A DNA stretch of 64,000 nt from 20CM-2-55-15 sp964633285 (lineage in GTDB: Bacteria > Acidobacteriota > Terriglobia > 20CM-2-55-15), in contig CAZWGA010000011.1 of assembly GCA_964633285.1 (NCBI GenBank), positions 45,807 through 109,806 of the forward strand, written 5' to 3'. The notes below the pieces were generated by a model. That model searched no databases. It was not told the DNA's origin and saw nothing but the letters and a program-made list of their open reading frames with translations. Both the position numbers and the translations under genes were made by a program. Below are positions 18,127 to 26,064 of the stretch, one piece after another. Each line of letters starts with the position of its first letter. The first letter of the stretch is position 1.

Positions 18127-18948
18127 ATGGCGCGCAACATGGACTTCATCTGCTCCGTCTGTCTTCAGAACGAAGGACGTTTCTTCATGCGCCGGCCGGA
18201 GCACGTCGTGGTGAGATGCGCGCGATGCAGCCTGGCACACGTGTTACCTCGACCCGAGCGCGATACCGACCACTTTCAACTCGGCGATCTTGCGACTTAT
18301 GAAGCCGCAATGAAACGGCTTCAGCCCGGTGTGGAATACCATGCGGCAAAGCTGCTTCGAATGCTGAGCGCGCAGCGGCCGCCTCCCGGCGCTCTTCTTG
18401 AAGTGGGTTGCGCAACAGGGCAGTTCTTACTGACTGCGTCAAAAGCGGGGTACGCCATAACCGGGCTCGAGCCTGCGGCAAGTCACCGGCAGCTTATCCC
18501 CGCCGCGATTGCGTCTTCCGTGCTTCCGGAGAAACTCGAAGATGCCGATCTTCCCGACAATACTTTTGATGTGATTGTCGCGATACAACTGCTCGAACAT
18601 CTTCTCGATCCGGTGGTTTTTGCCGAAAGGTTGAAGCGGGTGATGAAGCGCGGCGGCGTCGCCTACATCGAAACGCCAAACTTCGATTGTGTCTCTCGCC
18701 GCTTGAGTGTGGCCTCATGGCTGGATAACAACGTGACTGGAGGACACTGGCATCTCTTCAATCCGCGCAGTATGCAAATGTTCTGCGACCGGATGGGCCT
18801 TCGAATCATCCGGCTGTGGACTTTTTTCAAAGCGCTCGGCATCCACAGCCGAGCTCCAGCCATCGGAAAGTCTGTTGGTCTTCTCGATCACACGCTCGGA
18901 GTCGCCGGCCTCGGGAATAACGTCGCTGCGTTGATCACGAGAGACTAA
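18127..18948 (+). CDS. Class I SAM methyltransferase with N-terminal zinc ribbon
   Basis: A 273-residue methyltransferase of the kind found in sugar and surface glycan pathways. Cys9, Cys12, Cys31 and Cys34 form a zinc ribbon typical of C-methyltransferase-like proteins, followed by motif I LLEVGCATGQF (about 89-99), IQLLEHLLDP and YIETPNF. It is convergent with the GT39 gene, overlapping it by four bases at the 3' ends. The start is ATG 18127; an ATG four codons later is possible. Substrate unknown. Confidence 0.85.
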   Translation: MARNMDFICSVCLQNEGRFFMRRPEHVVVRCARCSLAHVLPRPERDTDHFQLGDLATYEAAMKRLQPGVEYHAAKLLRMLSAQRPPPGALLEVGCATGQFLLTASKAGYAITGLEPAASHRQLIPAAIASSVLPEKLEDADLPDNTFDVIVAIQLLEHLLDPVVFAERLKRVMKRGGVAYIETPNFDCVSRRLSVASWLDNNVTGGHWHLFNPRSMQMFCDRMGLRIIRLWTFFKALGIHSRAPAIGKSVGLLDHTLGVAGLGNNVAALITRD

Positions 18949-20489
18949 AACCGGTAAACCCACAGCGAATCCCCGATCCGGTCGATGGCATTCTGAGGAT
19001 TCCATTCCGGCCGAATCTGCATCATCCGGATCAAGTGATGCGCGCTCACAATGTAGACACCGGGATGGCGGTCTTTCGAGATCATCACCTGATAGGTATC
19101 CAGATCGCTGCGCTGAGGACGGCGCACGCCGTAGTAACGAGGATTATCGAATGTTGAGAAGGGAAGCAGTTCGACAACTTCGAAATGATGACTACGAACA
19201 TATTCGCCGGCTTGTTTCATTCCCTGGCCCCAGTCCACATTCGAGTCGTCGAGATACTGGACGCCGCGCAGAGCGCCTCCGGCGATTTCGTTGAAATAGG
19301 GAATGTAATTCGGAAACGCTCCCAGAGCTGCGCGCGCCTGCCATGCGAGAAGTATCAGAGCGAGAACGATTCCCGCGCGATGACGCTTCAATTCGATAAC
19401 CACACGGCTGGACCAGACGAACAACAGCGGAAACACCGGAAGGAGATATCGCACGCCAAGGTCGTCGGCCTTCAATATGAGCGCGGCAACATAGGTGACA
19501 ACCGTCACCAGAATGAGGATCTCGCCATCCATATTGACGAACCGGCGAGCTATTGAATGAACGGCCGCGAGAGCAAGAGTTAATAGAAGAGGGATTGTTG
19601 CCTTAACGAGAAACGCGAGGATGAAGTAATACCACCACCCGGTTTTACTGAAATCGCCAAAAAGATAAAAGAGCCGGATCGGATTGTGATTCGCGTTCAC
19701 ATACCGCATGTCGCTGATATAGGTCCACGGCGCCGCCTGAAAAAAATAGGAAGCCTCAACCACCATCAAGGCAGCAACGCCGGTGATCGTCAGGTGTTTT
19801 GCGGCGCCTGCGGCGTCCGGCTTTTCGGACCGCATCACTTGCCAGGCCGTAAATCCCGCGACAATCGGAACCAGTAGTACTGCCGAAAATTTTGAAGCCA
19901 GCGCTGCTCCGAGGGCGAGGCCCAGGAGAAAACCGTTACTCGTCGAACGTTGGGATCTGTGTTTCCATAAAAGATACAGCGCAAGCGTCATGAAGGAAGC
20001 CAGCGGGACGTCGGTCGTGACCAGCATCCCATGAGCGAGAAGATTTGGAGAAAAGGCAAACAACGAGAGCGCAAACAGGCCCGATGGGAACCCGAACATA
20101 TCTCGAGCCCACAGAAACACAGTGACCGCGCCGATGCAGGCCACCAGAGTCATGGCGAGCCGTCCCCAGAACAGAAGCCGGTCTGCATCGTTCGTATAAA
20201 GAAACCCGTATCCGAAGGTGTACTCATCGGCGGTCTTCCATTCGGGCCATGTGGTGTCGATGCGCGGTTTGAGCAGCAGGAGAGGCGCGGCGGAAATCAA
20301 CTTTGCGAGTGGAGGATGTTCGCGATTCATCCGGAAGTCGCGCGTAGCCCAGTACGTGTAGCCGGCGGGAAGGTGAACAACTTCGTCGCTGGTTGCCGAG
20401 AATTTCGGGAGCGCTAAAAACATTTGAAGCCAGAACGCGAGTACGAGCGCAATCACAATGAACCACTCACTGTGATTCCGTTTGCTCAC
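18945..20489 (-). CDS. GT39-family membrane glycosyltransferase (ArnT/PMT-like)
   Basis: A polytopic GT-C glycosyltransferase, 514 residues, expected to use a polyprenyl-phosphate-linked sugar on the periplasmic side. The first periplasmic loop carries the catalytic acid pair in TSDEVVH (Asp35-Glu36), and FRMNREHPPLAK follows, matching ArnT/PMT proteins; about ten further hydrophobic helices come after. Its GTG start overlaps the stop of the O-antigen-ligase-like gene, so both are in one operon. It is clearly paralogous to 26065-27573. Acceptor could be protein or lipid. Confidence 0.86.
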   Translation of the reverse strand: MSKRNHSEWFIVIALVLAFWLQMFLALPKFSATSDEVVHLPAGYTYWATRDFRMNREHPPLAKLISAAPLLLLKPRIDTTWPEWKTADEYTFGYGFLYTNDADRLLFWGRLAMTLVACIGAVTVFLWARDMFGFPSGLFALSLFAFSPNLLAHGMLVTTDVPLASFMTLALYLLWKHRSQRSTSNGFLLGLALGAALASKFSAVLLVPIVAGFTAWQVMRSEKPDAAGAAKHLTITGVAALMVVEASYFFQAAPWTYISDMRYVNANHNPIRLFYLFGDFSKTGWWYYFILAFLVKATIPLLLTLALAAVHSIARRFVNMDGEILILVTVVTYVAALILKADDLGVRYLLPVFPLLFVWSSRVVIELKRHRAGIVLALILLAWQARAALGAFPNYIPYFNEIAGGALRGVQYLDDSNVDWGQGMKQAGEYVRSHHFEVVELLPFSTFDNPRYYGVRRPQRSDLDTYQVMISKDRHPGVYIVSAHHLIRMMQIRPEWNPQNAIDRIGDSLWVYRF

Positions 20490-22426
20490 TTACGCTGGCC
20501 TTTAAGGTTGCTAAACGAACCTTCGGGACGTCCCAGCAGAACGCCTTCATACGGTTCCGTCGGCTTGAAGTTGCGATAGCGATTGGCGATGACAATTGCG
20601 GCAGCCGTATATCTCTGCTTTTCCAAAGTCTGTCCCGTTTCTTCGAACCAGGTTGCGATCTGCAGGTATCCCGGAACGTAGTTGGGTTCATACTCGATCG
20701 CCCTCTGAAGTTCGAGTACTGCGCGTTCGGGCTGGCCCAGGTTGTAGTACGCGCTTGCCAGATTCTTTCGTACGAACGGAATATACGGGTCGATGTCGAG
20801 CAATTCCGTGTCGTTCTTGAGGATCTGGCGATAAAGACCCATATCCCGATCGCGGTCTCCCGTTAGAGTTCGCACCAGAACCGTTTCCATGTGCGTGTGT
20901 GGATCGAGTTGCTGAGGGCTTGCGGCAATCGCGCGCGTGAAATATTTCGACGCGGGTTCGCGCAGAGAGGGAGTTCTTGTCTCTTCGGACTGCTCCAGAT
21001 AGACCATTCCGAGGTTATCGAGAAACACCGGATGGTTTGGCACAATGGCTATGGCTTTCAGGTGATAACGCTCGGCTCTGGCAAAGTCGCTCTTCTCATA
21101 AGCCGCGTGTCCGAGATCGTTGTAATACAGGCCCAGTCCGGGAATCAGAACCGCGATCGTATAAATCACGATCGAGGAAACAGCGGCAATTCCGATCTCA
21201 AGCGGACGCCACTTTCGTGGAGATTCTTTTTTCTCGAGCGGCAGAATGTCGCCCAGCGACAGGACCACCAGAGTGGAAGCGGTAACCGGAATCGTCCAGC
21301 AGTTGTCGACGAGCGCATGGATGCCGACTGCCGTGGCGACGAGAATCGCTGCCTCCTGGAAACATCGATACTCGGGCCAAACCAGCGGGGCGCGCTTCCA
21401 GCCGAGATAAATCAAATAACCGAGTAGAGAAAAAAGAAGCACTGCTGACGGGATTCCCAGTTCCGCCATGTGTTGCAGATATTCGTTATGAGCCATCGAC
21501 GCACGTTTCATGTAACGCGCGACGCGACCCTGAACCGGAAGAGCGAACTTCTTCGAGATGTGAAAAAACTGACCGAAGCCGACGCCCAGTACGGGCTTTT
21601 GCGCGATCACCTGAAGCGATGTCTTCCAGATTTCTGTTCGCGCGTAGTTGTAGGGATCCTCTTCCCCACGATCCAGGAATTTTCCAATCAGGTAGGGGCT
21701 GTAGACGGCGGCCGTCACCAGTCCGGCAAGAATGATCAACATCCACACCTGGCGTGGAATCCGGCCTCCGGACCTTGCTGCGCCGAGAATCATCATCGCC
21801 AGGACAGCGAGTGTTGCGCCCCGTGAAGCCGTTCGAATAAGTCCGAATAAGAGTATCCCTGCAGTGGCGGCTGCACCCAATCGCCAGGCGTTTTGCGTTC
21901 CGAATATGGCCACGGCAACGCATCCGGAAATGCCGATCAGTAGAAACGTGGCGAAATAGTTGGCGTTGTTCGGCGAGAACCCGACGATCAGATTTCGACG
22001 CGCGATCAGATCGGGCGCAAGATGCGCAAGGCCCACTGCAACAACCGTGCCAAGCACGAGCGCTTTCCAACGTGCGCTTTGATAACGGCTGTAATGCGCC
22101 AGGCTCAGAAATGCGGCCGCGTAGAAGCTGTACTTGTACCAGATATAGAATCCTTCGAAGTGGGATCCTGGAATCCTCATCGTGGAAATCCACATCAAGA
22201 GAAACAGAACAAAAACGAGGGCGAGGAATCCTCTGGAAATTTCATGATCCGTCCGGCGGGAACCTATCGTGGAGAGAATTGCGATCACGAAAAGGAGTGT
22301 TCGATAAGTGAAGAAAACGATCGGGGCTCCGCCACTTCCCCCGAGAGTGGTTACGATGACCAGTGAAACGACGCAAACGGTAATGACGAGCTGAAGCCGG
22401 TTTTCAATTCCCAGTTGTTCAACCAT
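20486..22426 (-). CDS. O-antigen ligase/PglL-like membrane protein with TPR tail
   Basis: A 646-residue protein with about ten to twelve hydrophobic helices (about 10-420) and a Wzy_C-type periplasmic loop containing ARTEIWKTSLQVIAQKPVLG and MAHNEYLQHMAELG, where the conserved His lies. A soluble tail (about 440-620) contains TPR units such as DFARAERYHLKAIAIVPNHP. This family includes the WaaL O-antigen ligase and the pilin oligosaccharyltransferases PglL/PilO. Its divergent placement 226 bases from a pilin gene makes an O-oligosaccharyltransferase role attractive, but ligase and polymerase roles remain possible. Confidence 0.85.
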   Translation of the reverse strand: MVEQLGIENRLQLVITVCVVSLVIVTTLGGSGGAPIVFFTYRTLLFVIAILSTIGSRRTDHEISRGFLALVFVLFLLMWISTMRIPGSHFEGFYIWYKYSFYAAAFLSLAHYSRYQSARWKALVLGTVVAVGLAHLAPDLIARRNLIVGFSPNNANYFATFLLIGISGCVAVAIFGTQNAWRLGAAATAGILLFGLIRTASRGATLAVLAMMILGAARSGGRIPRQVWMLIILAGLVTAAVYSPYLIGKFLDRGEEDPYNYARTEIWKTSLQVIAQKPVLGVGFGQFFHISKKFALPVQGRVARYMKRASMAHNEYLQHMAELGIPSAVLLFSLLGYLIYLGWKRAPLVWPEYRCFQEAAILVATAVGIHALVDNCWTIPVTASTLVVLSLGDILPLEKKESPRKWRPLEIGIAAVSSIVIYTIAVLIPGLGLYYNDLGHAAYEKSDFARAERYHLKAIAIVPNHPVFLDNLGMVYLEQSEETRTPSLREPASKYFTRAIAASPQQLDPHTHMETVLVRTLTGDRDRDMGLYRQILKNDTELLDIDPYIPFVRKNLASAYYNLGQPERAVLELQRAIEYEPNYVPGYLQIATWFEETGQTLEKQRYTAAAIVIANRYRNFKPTEPYEGVLLGRPEGSFSNLKGQRK

Positions 22427-22554
22427 CGAACCTCACTCTAACATCGTCCCGGAATTGTCGACTGACGTTCTTCGTCAGTTGAAGTGACGCAATTTGTCAG
22501 TTTTGTACGCCACCAAACTCAGACAAGCCGTACATTTTCCTACGAAAGTCCTAA

Positions 22555-22570
22555 TGGCTGCCCGCTTGCA
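22555..22570 (+). promoter_or_regulatory. Sigma54 (-24/-12) promoter of first pilin gene
   Basis: TGGCTGCCCGCTTGCA matches the sigma54 pattern TGG at -24 and TTGC at -12 with exact canonical spacing. The predicted start near 22580 would give a leader of about 70 bases before the pilin ATG at 22653, which has GGAGGG at 22641-22646. A PilR protein with an intact GAFTGA loop is encoded at 2782. The remaining 22427-22652 interval shows no gene. Confidence 0.8.
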
Positions 22571-22652
22571 CAAGACCGTCGCGGCATCGGGATCGCCGCG
22601 TTGGGTTTGGGTGATCCGGAGGGTCTGAGGTCTAAAACATGGAGGGCAATGA

Positions 22653-23093
22653 ATGAAGAGTAATCGTGGATTTTCACTGTTGGAATTGTTGATCGTCGTG
22701 GCGATCATTCTGATCATCGCAACGATCGCGATTCCGAGCTTGCTGCGTTCGCGTCAGGCAGCTCAGGAATCTTCGGCCGTCGCACAGGTTCGAACGATCA
22801 ACACGGCTGAAGTCACCTACCTGTCCTCGAATGCCGGCGCTTACGGTAGTATCCCGCAACTCATTACACAAGGCTTGCTGGATGGGCGTTTTTCGGGCTC
22901 GGTTTCAGGTTACAACTTCGATGTCCAGGCGTCCGGTTCCGACTACACGGTAAATGCGACGCCGACATCAACGAATGCCGGCCGGTTTGGTTATTACAGC
23001 GTGCCGGATGCTGTCGTTCGTTATCAGACAGCGACGAGCACCAACTGTAACCCGTGCTTCCCCACTGGCCAGTCGGGCGCTCCTGTTCAATAG
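22653..23093 (+). CDS. pilA: Type IVa major pilin, copy 1
   Basis: A 146-residue prepilin with a short leader cut after Gly6 and a mature N-terminus FSLLELL carrying Glu5, followed by the hydrophobic alpha1-N helix. The globular part is short and ends in a C-terminal segment with a Cys pair (CNPC) and a Ser/Thr stretch TATSTN just before it. It is nearly identical to the next gene. GGAGGG precedes the ATG at good distance, and a sigma54-type promoter lies upstream. The protein should be polymerised by the PilC machinery encoded at the window start and is a natural candidate glycosylation target. Confidence 0.95.
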   Translation: MKSNRGFSLLELLIVVAIILIIATIAIPSLLRSRQAAQESSAVAQVRTINTAEVTYLSSNAGAYGSIPQLITQGLLDGRFSGSVSGYNFDVQASGSDYTVNATPTSTNAGRFGYYSVPDAVVRYQTATSTNCNPCFPTGQSGAPVQ

Positions 23094-23112
23094 GAATCCC
23101 GCTTTCACACTC

Positions 23113-23147
23113 AACGCGGCCCTTCGCAAATTGCGATCGGCCGCGTT
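23113..23147 (+). terminator. Hairpin terminator after pilin copy 1
   Basis: AACGCGGCC at 23113-23121 pairs with GGCCGCGTT at 23139-23147, and the loop itself contains TTCGCA/TTGCGA complementarity, giving a long stem. The sequence after it (ACTCCCTTCTCC) is pyrimidine-rich but not a T run, so it may be an intrinsic terminator or an mRNA-stabilising 3' hairpin. Confidence 0.6.
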
Positions 23148-23224
23148 ACTCCCTTCTCCGCAAGTACTTCAGTCCTAACAACATTTCCTAAGCGGAACCC
23201 CGTTTTTTATCTGCGCCTGCGAAG

Positions 23225-23240
23225 TGGCGCGATGCTTGCA
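23225..23240 (+). promoter_or_regulatory. Sigma54 (-24/-12) promoter of second pilin gene
   Basis: TGGCGCGATGCTTGCA fits the consensus TGGCACG-N4-TTGCW at every position but one and with exact spacing; it is the best of the three sites. The start of transcription would lie near 23251, leaving about 48 leader bases before ATG 23299, which has GGGAGGAG just upstream. Confidence 0.85.
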
Positions 23241-23298
23241 CTGGATGCGGCGGCCGACAAACCAAATCCAAACGTCAGGCCAAAAAAGGGAGGAGTCA

Positions 23299-23742
23299 AT
23301 GTCAGTTAGGAGTCGTGGATTTTCGCTTTTGGAATTGTTGATCGTCGTGGCGATCATTCTGATTATCGCAACGATCGCAATTCCGAGTCTGTTACGATCA
23401 CGCCAGGCTGCACAGGAATCGTCAGCAGTGGCACAGGTTCGAACGATCAACACAGCAGAAGTCACGTATCTTTCATCCAACGCCGGCAGCTACGGCAGCA
23501 TACCGCAATTGATCACGCAGGGCTTGTTGGATGGGCGTTTTTCAGGCTCGGTTTCCGGTTACACGTTCGCGGTTACGGCATCCGGATCGGACTATACGGT
23601 CACGGCAACACCGTCATCCACGAATGCCGGCCGGTTTGGTTACTACAGCGTGCCGGATGCTGTTGTTCGTTATCAGACCGCAACGAGCACCAACTGTAAC
23701 CCGTGCTTTCCGACGGGCCAGTCCGGCGCCCCGGTCCAGTAA
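23299..23742 (+). CDS. pilA: Type IVa major pilin, copy 2
   Basis: A 147-residue prepilin, cleaved after Gly7 of MSVRSRGFSLLE, with Glu5 in the mature form. It differs from copy 1 mainly in a few residues of the leader and of the VSGYxFxVxASGSDYTV strand, and keeps the same CNPC C-terminal pair. ATG 23299 is preferred to an upstream in-frame start because GGGAGGAG lies immediately before it and the long version would have an unusual 32-residue leader. Each copy has its own sigma54-type promoter and hairpin, so the two can be expressed separately. Confidence 0.94.
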   Translation: MSVRSRGFSLLELLIVVAIILIIATIAIPSLLRSRQAAQESSAVAQVRTINTAEVTYLSSNAGSYGSIPQLITQGLLDGRFSGSVSGYTFAVTASGSDYTVTATPSSTNAGRFGYYSVPDAVVRYQTATSTNCNPCFPTGQSGAPVQ

Positions 23743-23774
23743 TTTGCTTTTACTTTGATTACGATTCCAAACTC

Positions 23775-23811
23775 GCGCGGCCTGAAGAAATCGGGCCGCG
23801 CTTTTCATTTT
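23775..23811 (+). terminator. Rho-independent terminator after pilin copy 2
   Basis: GCGCGGCC at 23775-23782 pairs with GGCCGCGC at 23794-23801, followed by TTTTCATTTT. This is a classic intrinsic terminator and separates pilin copies 2 and 3. Confidence 0.85.
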
Positions 23812-23917
23812 CGAAGGTCCTTGCAAATTGACGTGATGTGTAAGGAAAATGGCTGAAAAATGTCATTTCCATATCCGGAATCTGGTCGAAAAGTCTGAAT
23901 CTAGTAAAGTTAAGAAG

Positions 23918-23933
23918 TGGATTGCCGATTGCA
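23918..23933 (+). promoter_or_regulatory. Sigma54-like promoter of third pilin gene
   Basis: TGGATTGCCGATTGCA has the TGG and TTGC elements at exact sigma54 spacing but lacks C at the fourth position. The predicted start near 23944 leaves only about 7-13 bases to the candidate ATGs at 23951/23957 and no clear Shine-Dalgarno sequence, so expression may be weak or the site may be fortuitous. Confidence 0.5.
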
Positions 23934-23956
23934 TTAACGTATACGGCTGCATGCTT

Positions 23957-24388
23957 ATGAAGAATAATCGTGGATTTTCATTATTGGAACTGCTGATCGT
24001 CGTCGCAATCATACTGATTATTGCCACAATTGCGGTTCCCGCTTTGCTGCGCTCCAGACAGCTTGCAAACGAAACTCACGCAGTAGCGAACCTGAAGACT
24101 TTGAATACTGCGGAAGTTCAATACATTTCGACGCACCAGGGACAATACGGCGGTGTTCCCGAGCTGATTACGGCTGGCTTGCTGGACAACACATATGCGT
24201 CGGGTTCGGCCGGATACAACTTCGATATCCAGGTAACCGCCAACTGGCTCGATTACACCGGAACTGCAACCGCTCAAGGCCCCAATTCCGGCCGATGGGA
24301 CTTTTACACGAGACCCGATTACGTCATCCGTTATACGACGAACGCTTCTCGTGCGCCGACCGGACTTGCCGGTGAACCCGTACAGTAA
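23957..24388 (+). CDS. Type IVa pilin paralogue, copy 3
   Basis: A 143-residue prepilin with MKNNRGFSLLELL, cleavage after Gly6 and Glu5 present. The alpha1-N helix is almost the same as in copies 1 and 2, but the globular part is divergent (NLKTLNTAEVQYI, then an extra NWLDYTG segment) and the C-terminal Cys pair is missing. The frame is open upstream to 23849 and an ATG lies two codons earlier; ATG 23957 matches the usual six-residue leader. Its 3' end overlaps the frame of the following TMTC gene by up to 38 bases, so both are probably on one transcript. Confidence 0.9.
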   Translation: MKNNRGFSLLELLIVVAIILIIATIAVPALLRSRQLANETHAVANLKTLNTAEVQYISTHQGQYGGVPELITAGLLDNTYASGSAGYNFDIQVTANWLDYTGTATAQGPNSGRWDFYTRPDYVIRYTTNASRAPTGLAGEPVQ

Positions 24389-26051
24389 GATCACGCCTGC
24401 GCGAGCTCTGATTCTTTGCCTGGTGCTCGCCGCCGTTTGCTACGCCAACTCCATTCCGAACGCATTCATACTCGATGACGTCCTGATCGTTGCGGCGAAC
24501 GAGCGCATCCGGCACGTTGAACCGCAGCACTTCCTGTTTCAATCCTACTGGGGCGATCTCAACCACGCCGGTATTTATCGGCCCCTCACGATTTTTTCAT
24601 TCTCACTTGAATACGCCATCTGGAAGGTGTGGGCTCCCGGATTCCGTTTAACGAATCTGTTGCTGCATTCGATCAATGGATGGCTCGTCTTCATGCTCGT
24701 TTTTGAATTGATTGGTTCGCCTCTCGCCGCACTTGCGTCGAGTGTGGTGTACGTCATTCATCCGATGCAGACCGAGGCCGTCGTGAGTATTGTCGGCCGC
24801 AGTGAACTTCTGGCTGCAGGCCTGTTTTTCACGGCCTGGCTTGCGTTTCGAAGAGGCCGGACAGGCTGGTCCGCCGCTGCATATTTTTTTGCGCTGCTCG
24901 CCAAAGAAAGCGCCATTACATTTCCGGCGGTTGTGATGATCGAGACCGTATTGCGGGAAGGTGGAATTCGCAAGCTTGCGGATTCGTGGCGGCGCTTTGC
25001 TGTTTTGACGGCTACCGGAATCGGATACCTCGGTCTTCGTTTTTATGTCCTTGGCGGTCTCGGTATTCCCAAGAGCGGGCAATACCTCAACGGGACAGTG
25101 ACTCTCTTTCAGAGATGGCTGACATCGGGACGCGTGTTTATCCAGTATCTGCGGCTGTTGCTGGCGCCTGTACAGGTCACAGGGGACTATGATTTCAATT
25201 CGGTTCCACTTGCCGGCGCCGCCGATTGGGATGCATGGCTGGGCCTGGCTCTGGTGGTGTGCTGTTTCATTGTTGCGTTCGCCTTCCGAAAAAAGAAACC
25301 GGCCATCAGTCTGGGCATATTGTTTTTCTTCGTCACATTGCTGCCGGTATCCAACTGGATCATGCCGATTGCGTTGCTGATGGCGGAACGGTTTCTATAC
25401 ACACCGGCATTTGGATTCTCCCTGCTGGCGGGACTCGCATGGGCGGCAATCCCGAATTTGAGGGCACAGCGCCTGATCGCCGTGGGAGTGATCGTTCCGG
25501 CTGCCATTCTATGCATCGCTCACAACTACATTTGGCAGGACACACTGACGTTTCATGCGAATGCCGTGCAGGTCCTCCCTGAAAATGCGCGAGCGCGGCT
25601 GGGTTACGGATTTGCGTTGTTAAAGGTGGATCGAGTCAACGATGCAAAGGAACAGTTCGAAGCGGGACTGCGTATTCTCCCGCGCAGTGCGCCGCTTCTG
25701 GCCGGTCTCGCCGGTACGATGATGCGTTTGGACGGCCGATGCGATCGCGTTCGTCCGCTCCTGGCAGACGCGCTGACTGTCGATCCCGGACAGTGGCACA
25801 GCCTGTGGATGCTTGGCGATTGTTTCATGATGGAAGGCAGGCCCGACAAAGCGGAACAAAGCTATCGCATCGCTATTCAGAACTCCGAATTCCCTGATGC
25901 GAAATTGCTGTTCTCGTGGGGCAGGATTCTGGAGTCGATGGGCAAGACTCCCAAAGCCATTGAAGCGTACGAGCGCGCGGCTCTGATTGATCCGACGGAC
26001 ACGGGAATCCGGATGAAGCTCAAGCTGCTTGCCGGGTCGAATCAGGAATGA
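24351..26051 (+). CDS. TMTC-like membrane O-glycosyltransferase with TPR tail, paralogue 1
   Basis: A GT-C type membrane protein of up to 566 residues resembling the TMTC/DUF1736 family, whose animal members O-mannosylate proteins in the secretory pathway. The first luminal loop has ANSIPNAFILDDVLIV with the DD pair, then GIYRPLTIFSFSLEY, HPMQTEAVVSIVGRSELLA, about ten hydrophobic helices, and from about residue 415 TPR-like units. The start may be GTG 24351 or GTG 24372, both inside the end of the pilin gene. Two paralogues follow at 27548 and 29850. A role in glycosylating pilins or other exported proteins is inferred from context. Confidence 0.82.
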   Translation: MRRPDLPVNPYSKITPARALILCLVLAAVCYANSIPNAFILDDVLIVAANERIRHVEPQHFLFQSYWGDLNHAGIYRPLTIFSFSLEYAIWKVWAPGFRLTNLLLHSINGWLVFMLVFELIGSPLAALASSVVYVIHPMQTEAVVSIVGRSELLAAGLFFTAWLAFRRGRTGWSAAAYFFALLAKESAITFPAVVMIETVLREGGIRKLADSWRRFAVLTATGIGYLGLRFYVLGGLGIPKSGQYLNGTVTLFQRWLTSGRVFIQYLRLLLAPVQVTGDYDFNSVPLAGAADWDAWLGLALVVCCFIVAFAFRKKKPAISLGILFFFVTLLPVSNWIMPIALLMAERFLYTPAFGFSLLAGLAWAAIPNLRAQRLIAVGVIVPAAILCIAHNYIWQDTLTFHANAVQVLPENARARLGYGFALLKVDRVNDAKEQFEAGLRILPRSAPLLAGLAGTMMRLDGRCDRVRPLLADALTVDPGQWHSLWMLGDCFMMEGRPDKAEQSYRIAIQNSEFPDAKLLFSWGRILESMGKTPKAIEAYERAALIDPTDTGIRMKLKLLAGSNQE

Positions 26052-26064
26052 AGGACTTCGCGGG

